Shown here piece by piece: positions 13,830 to 14,656 of a stretch of DNA of 14,656 nt. A program made the position numbers and the translations under genes. This stretch comes from Methylocystis sp. (GTDB lineage Bacteria > Pseudomonadota > Alphaproteobacteria > Rhizobiales > Beijerinckiaceae), in the NCBI GenBank assembly GCA_023253795.1, contig JALRFG010000036.1, positions 1 to 14,656 on the forward strand, in the 5' to 3' direction. The notes below the pieces were generated by a model. The model did not search any database. It was given only the letters and a program-made list of their open reading frames with translations, and was not told where the DNA came from. The number at the start of each line of letters is the position of its first letter. Position 1 is the first letter of the stretch.

Positions 13830-14005
13830 TACGGGCTTTTGTTTTGTAGTTTTGTGAGTTGGACTGTAGTAGCAGCGAGTTTTTCACGCTGCTTGCGTAA
13901 ACACTGCTGCTTCTGCTGTATCTGTATACGCTTTGCTTGCTGTTTCAGGCTTTTATCCTGTTGCTGCTGTATAGTGAGCGGCTGCGTAAATTCAAATGCT
14001 CTCAT
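13829..14005 (-). CDS. Gln-rich 58-residue hypothetical protein
   Basis: This is a small basic protein with extreme Gln/Lys content (TIQQQQDKSLKQQAKRI, then QIQQKQQCLRKQREKLAA), probably one continuous helix or coiled coil. The ATG at 14005 overlaps the end of the DUF6626-like gene by 14 bases, which suggests coupled translation. An in-frame ATG at 14029 would add eight residues. The overlap and the same strand support a real gene; the low complexity argues for caution. No family is recognised. Confidence 0.5.
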   Translation of the reverse strand: MRAFEFTQPLTIQQQQDKSLKQQAKRIQIQQKQQCLRKQREKLAATTVQLTKLQNKSP

Positions 14006-14360
14006 TTTTATCAGTCCACTCATCAGCAAACGCCACCTTCTTTGCTATCTGCTGTTCAGCACATTCCAACAATCTATCACTTATTGCCATCAATTGCTGG
14101 TGCTTGTCGGGACAGATAGATGCTCGTGCTTTACGACGCAGTTTGAAGGCAAGCGTCAATGCTGCGTCTGTCGTTATTGGCAAGCGTCGTGCTTTTAATG
14201 TGCTGAACCACGCAGGCGTTCTGCCACACATCACGCTAAAGTCTGTTTGGTTCTCAATTATTCTCATACTCAATAGTTCATCATAAATGTTTTGAATGGG
14301 GTGTTGTTCTTTCATAAAATTATTTAGTCTTTTGTCTACAGTGCTAAATAAGTCTGTCAT
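13992..14360 (-). CDS. DUF6626-like putative DNA-binding protein
   Basis: This protein of up to 122 residues has a central segment NIYDELLSMRIIENQTDFS, then MCGRTPAWFSTLKARRLPI, then TTDAALTLAFKLRR. It matches, from memory, DUF6626: an HTH-like pattern of YDEL...Q-x-x-FS...GR-x-P-x-x-x-S-x-L-x-A-x-x-R followed by a helix. A compact helix-turn-helix regulator is a reasonable inference. The C-terminus is helical and charged. The start is uncertain: the ATG at 14360 and the in-frame ATG at 14315 (MKEQHPIQNIYDEL, closer to the usual family start) both lack a clear ribosome site. It forms an overlapping pair with the Gln-rich gene downstream. Confidence 0.65.
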   Translation of the reverse strand: MTDLFSTVDKRLNNFMKEQHPIQNIYDELLSMRIIENQTDFSVMCGRTPAWFSTLKARRLPITTDAALTLAFKLRRKARASICPDKHQQLMAISDRLLECAEQQIAKKVAFADEWTDKNESI

Positions 14361-14656
14361 ACATCGGCGGAGACATCGCTGCTTGTTGAACCTTTGATGT
14401 TCACGCCAAAGATACTGCCAGATTTATCTGTAGCCGTTGGAGGAATTGGCGAAAGCAATATAGGGTGTATGAACAATCAAAATGAATGTTGCTTAACGCA
14501 GCATTTGTTGTGAGTAGGCAACGCTGACAATTGCGACCTACAAGGCAGCCGTTTGTAGTCTGTATGCTAATGGCAAAGCCTGCGTTTGAATAAGACAGCA
14601 TGGAAAAGGGCGACAGCCAAACCACCCCGTCCTCATTAAGAGGGAATGCGATACAG
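14361..14656. other. right-edge stretch without a supportable gene
   Basis: Only short frames are present, such as a plus-strand 38-codon frame from ATG 14397, which lacks a ribosome site. It probably holds the promoter of the DUF6626-like gene, and possibly the end of something beyond the window. Confidence 0.4.

Larger units (their letters stand above)
10193..14656. mobile_element. AT-rich integrated element or genomic island (right end not in window)
   Basis: Base composition changes abruptly at the tRNA fragment from GC-rich to AT-rich and stays low to the window edge. Gene density falls, and the genes are small orphans or DUF-type proteins. Together with the broken tRNA-Thr this supports an integrated element. 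No integrase, mobilisation or phage structural gene is visible; by polarity the integrase is expected near the far end. The island may be a remnant. Confidence 0.7.

Noticed and set aside
13639..13887. Minus-strand 82-codon frame with a hydrophobic C-terminus
   Set aside because: It overlaps the Gln-rich gene in another frame and crosses the three-way-junction element. It has no ribosome site and erratic composition.
14401..14625. Minus-strand 74-codon frame at the right edge
   Set aside because: There is no ribosome site and no recognisable pattern, and the Cys/Ser/Leu composition is typical of chance frames.

Overview
The window has two parts with different composition. Positions 1 to about 10147 are GC-rich and densely coded, with tight or overlapping genes, in the style of an alphaproteobacterial chromosome, most likely Hyphomicrobiales (Rhizobiales). 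This rests on codon and base use, the gene content and the tRNA sequence; no taxonomic marker gene is present. From about 10193 to the right edge the DNA is visibly AT-rich. Genes there are sparse, small and mostly orphan, with long non-coding gaps.

Chromosomal part. (1) An export cassette: the 3' end of a LolD/MacB-type ABC ATPase, an 821-residue duplicated FtsX-type permease and an AttH/CrtC-like secreted lipocalin-fold protein. The reading frames overlap, so this is one translationally coupled operon. (2) A nickel cluster: a HupE/UreJ-type membrane protein, a tiny exported His-rich peptide closed by a strong terminator, and the nickel-responsive repressor NikR. (3) A Uup-type ABC-F ATPase followed by a beta-CASP metallo-beta-lactamase-fold nuclease. 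(4) A small exported helical protein on the minus strand. (5) A probable small RNA ending in a 12-bp intrinsic terminator.

Boundary. At 10148-10193 lies the 3' part of a tRNA-Thr(CGU) gene on the minus strand, from anticodon loop to encoded CCA. It breaks off inside the anticodon arm, and the missing 5' part is replaced by AT-rich DNA. This is the classic scar of a tyrosine-recombinase element integrated in a tRNA gene. The polarity predicts that the reconstituted tRNA, and probably the integrase, lie beyond the right edge. Three TTGTATA heptamers sit just inside the junction.

Island part (10193-14656, right end not seen). It holds an orphan 107-residue protein with a Gly-rich tail, two small convergent secreted proteins, a 93-residue orphan with its own promoter and a palindrome at its start, a DUF6641-like protein, and an operon of a DUF6626-like protein overlapping a Gln-rich 58-residue protein. 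After the last gene is an unusually structured non-coding stretch (13693-13829): two hairpins, a triple GCGAA repeat and a nearly fully paired three-way junction. No integrase, relaxase, transposase, phage structural gene, CRISPR array or recognisable defence gene is visible in this part, so its function is unknown.
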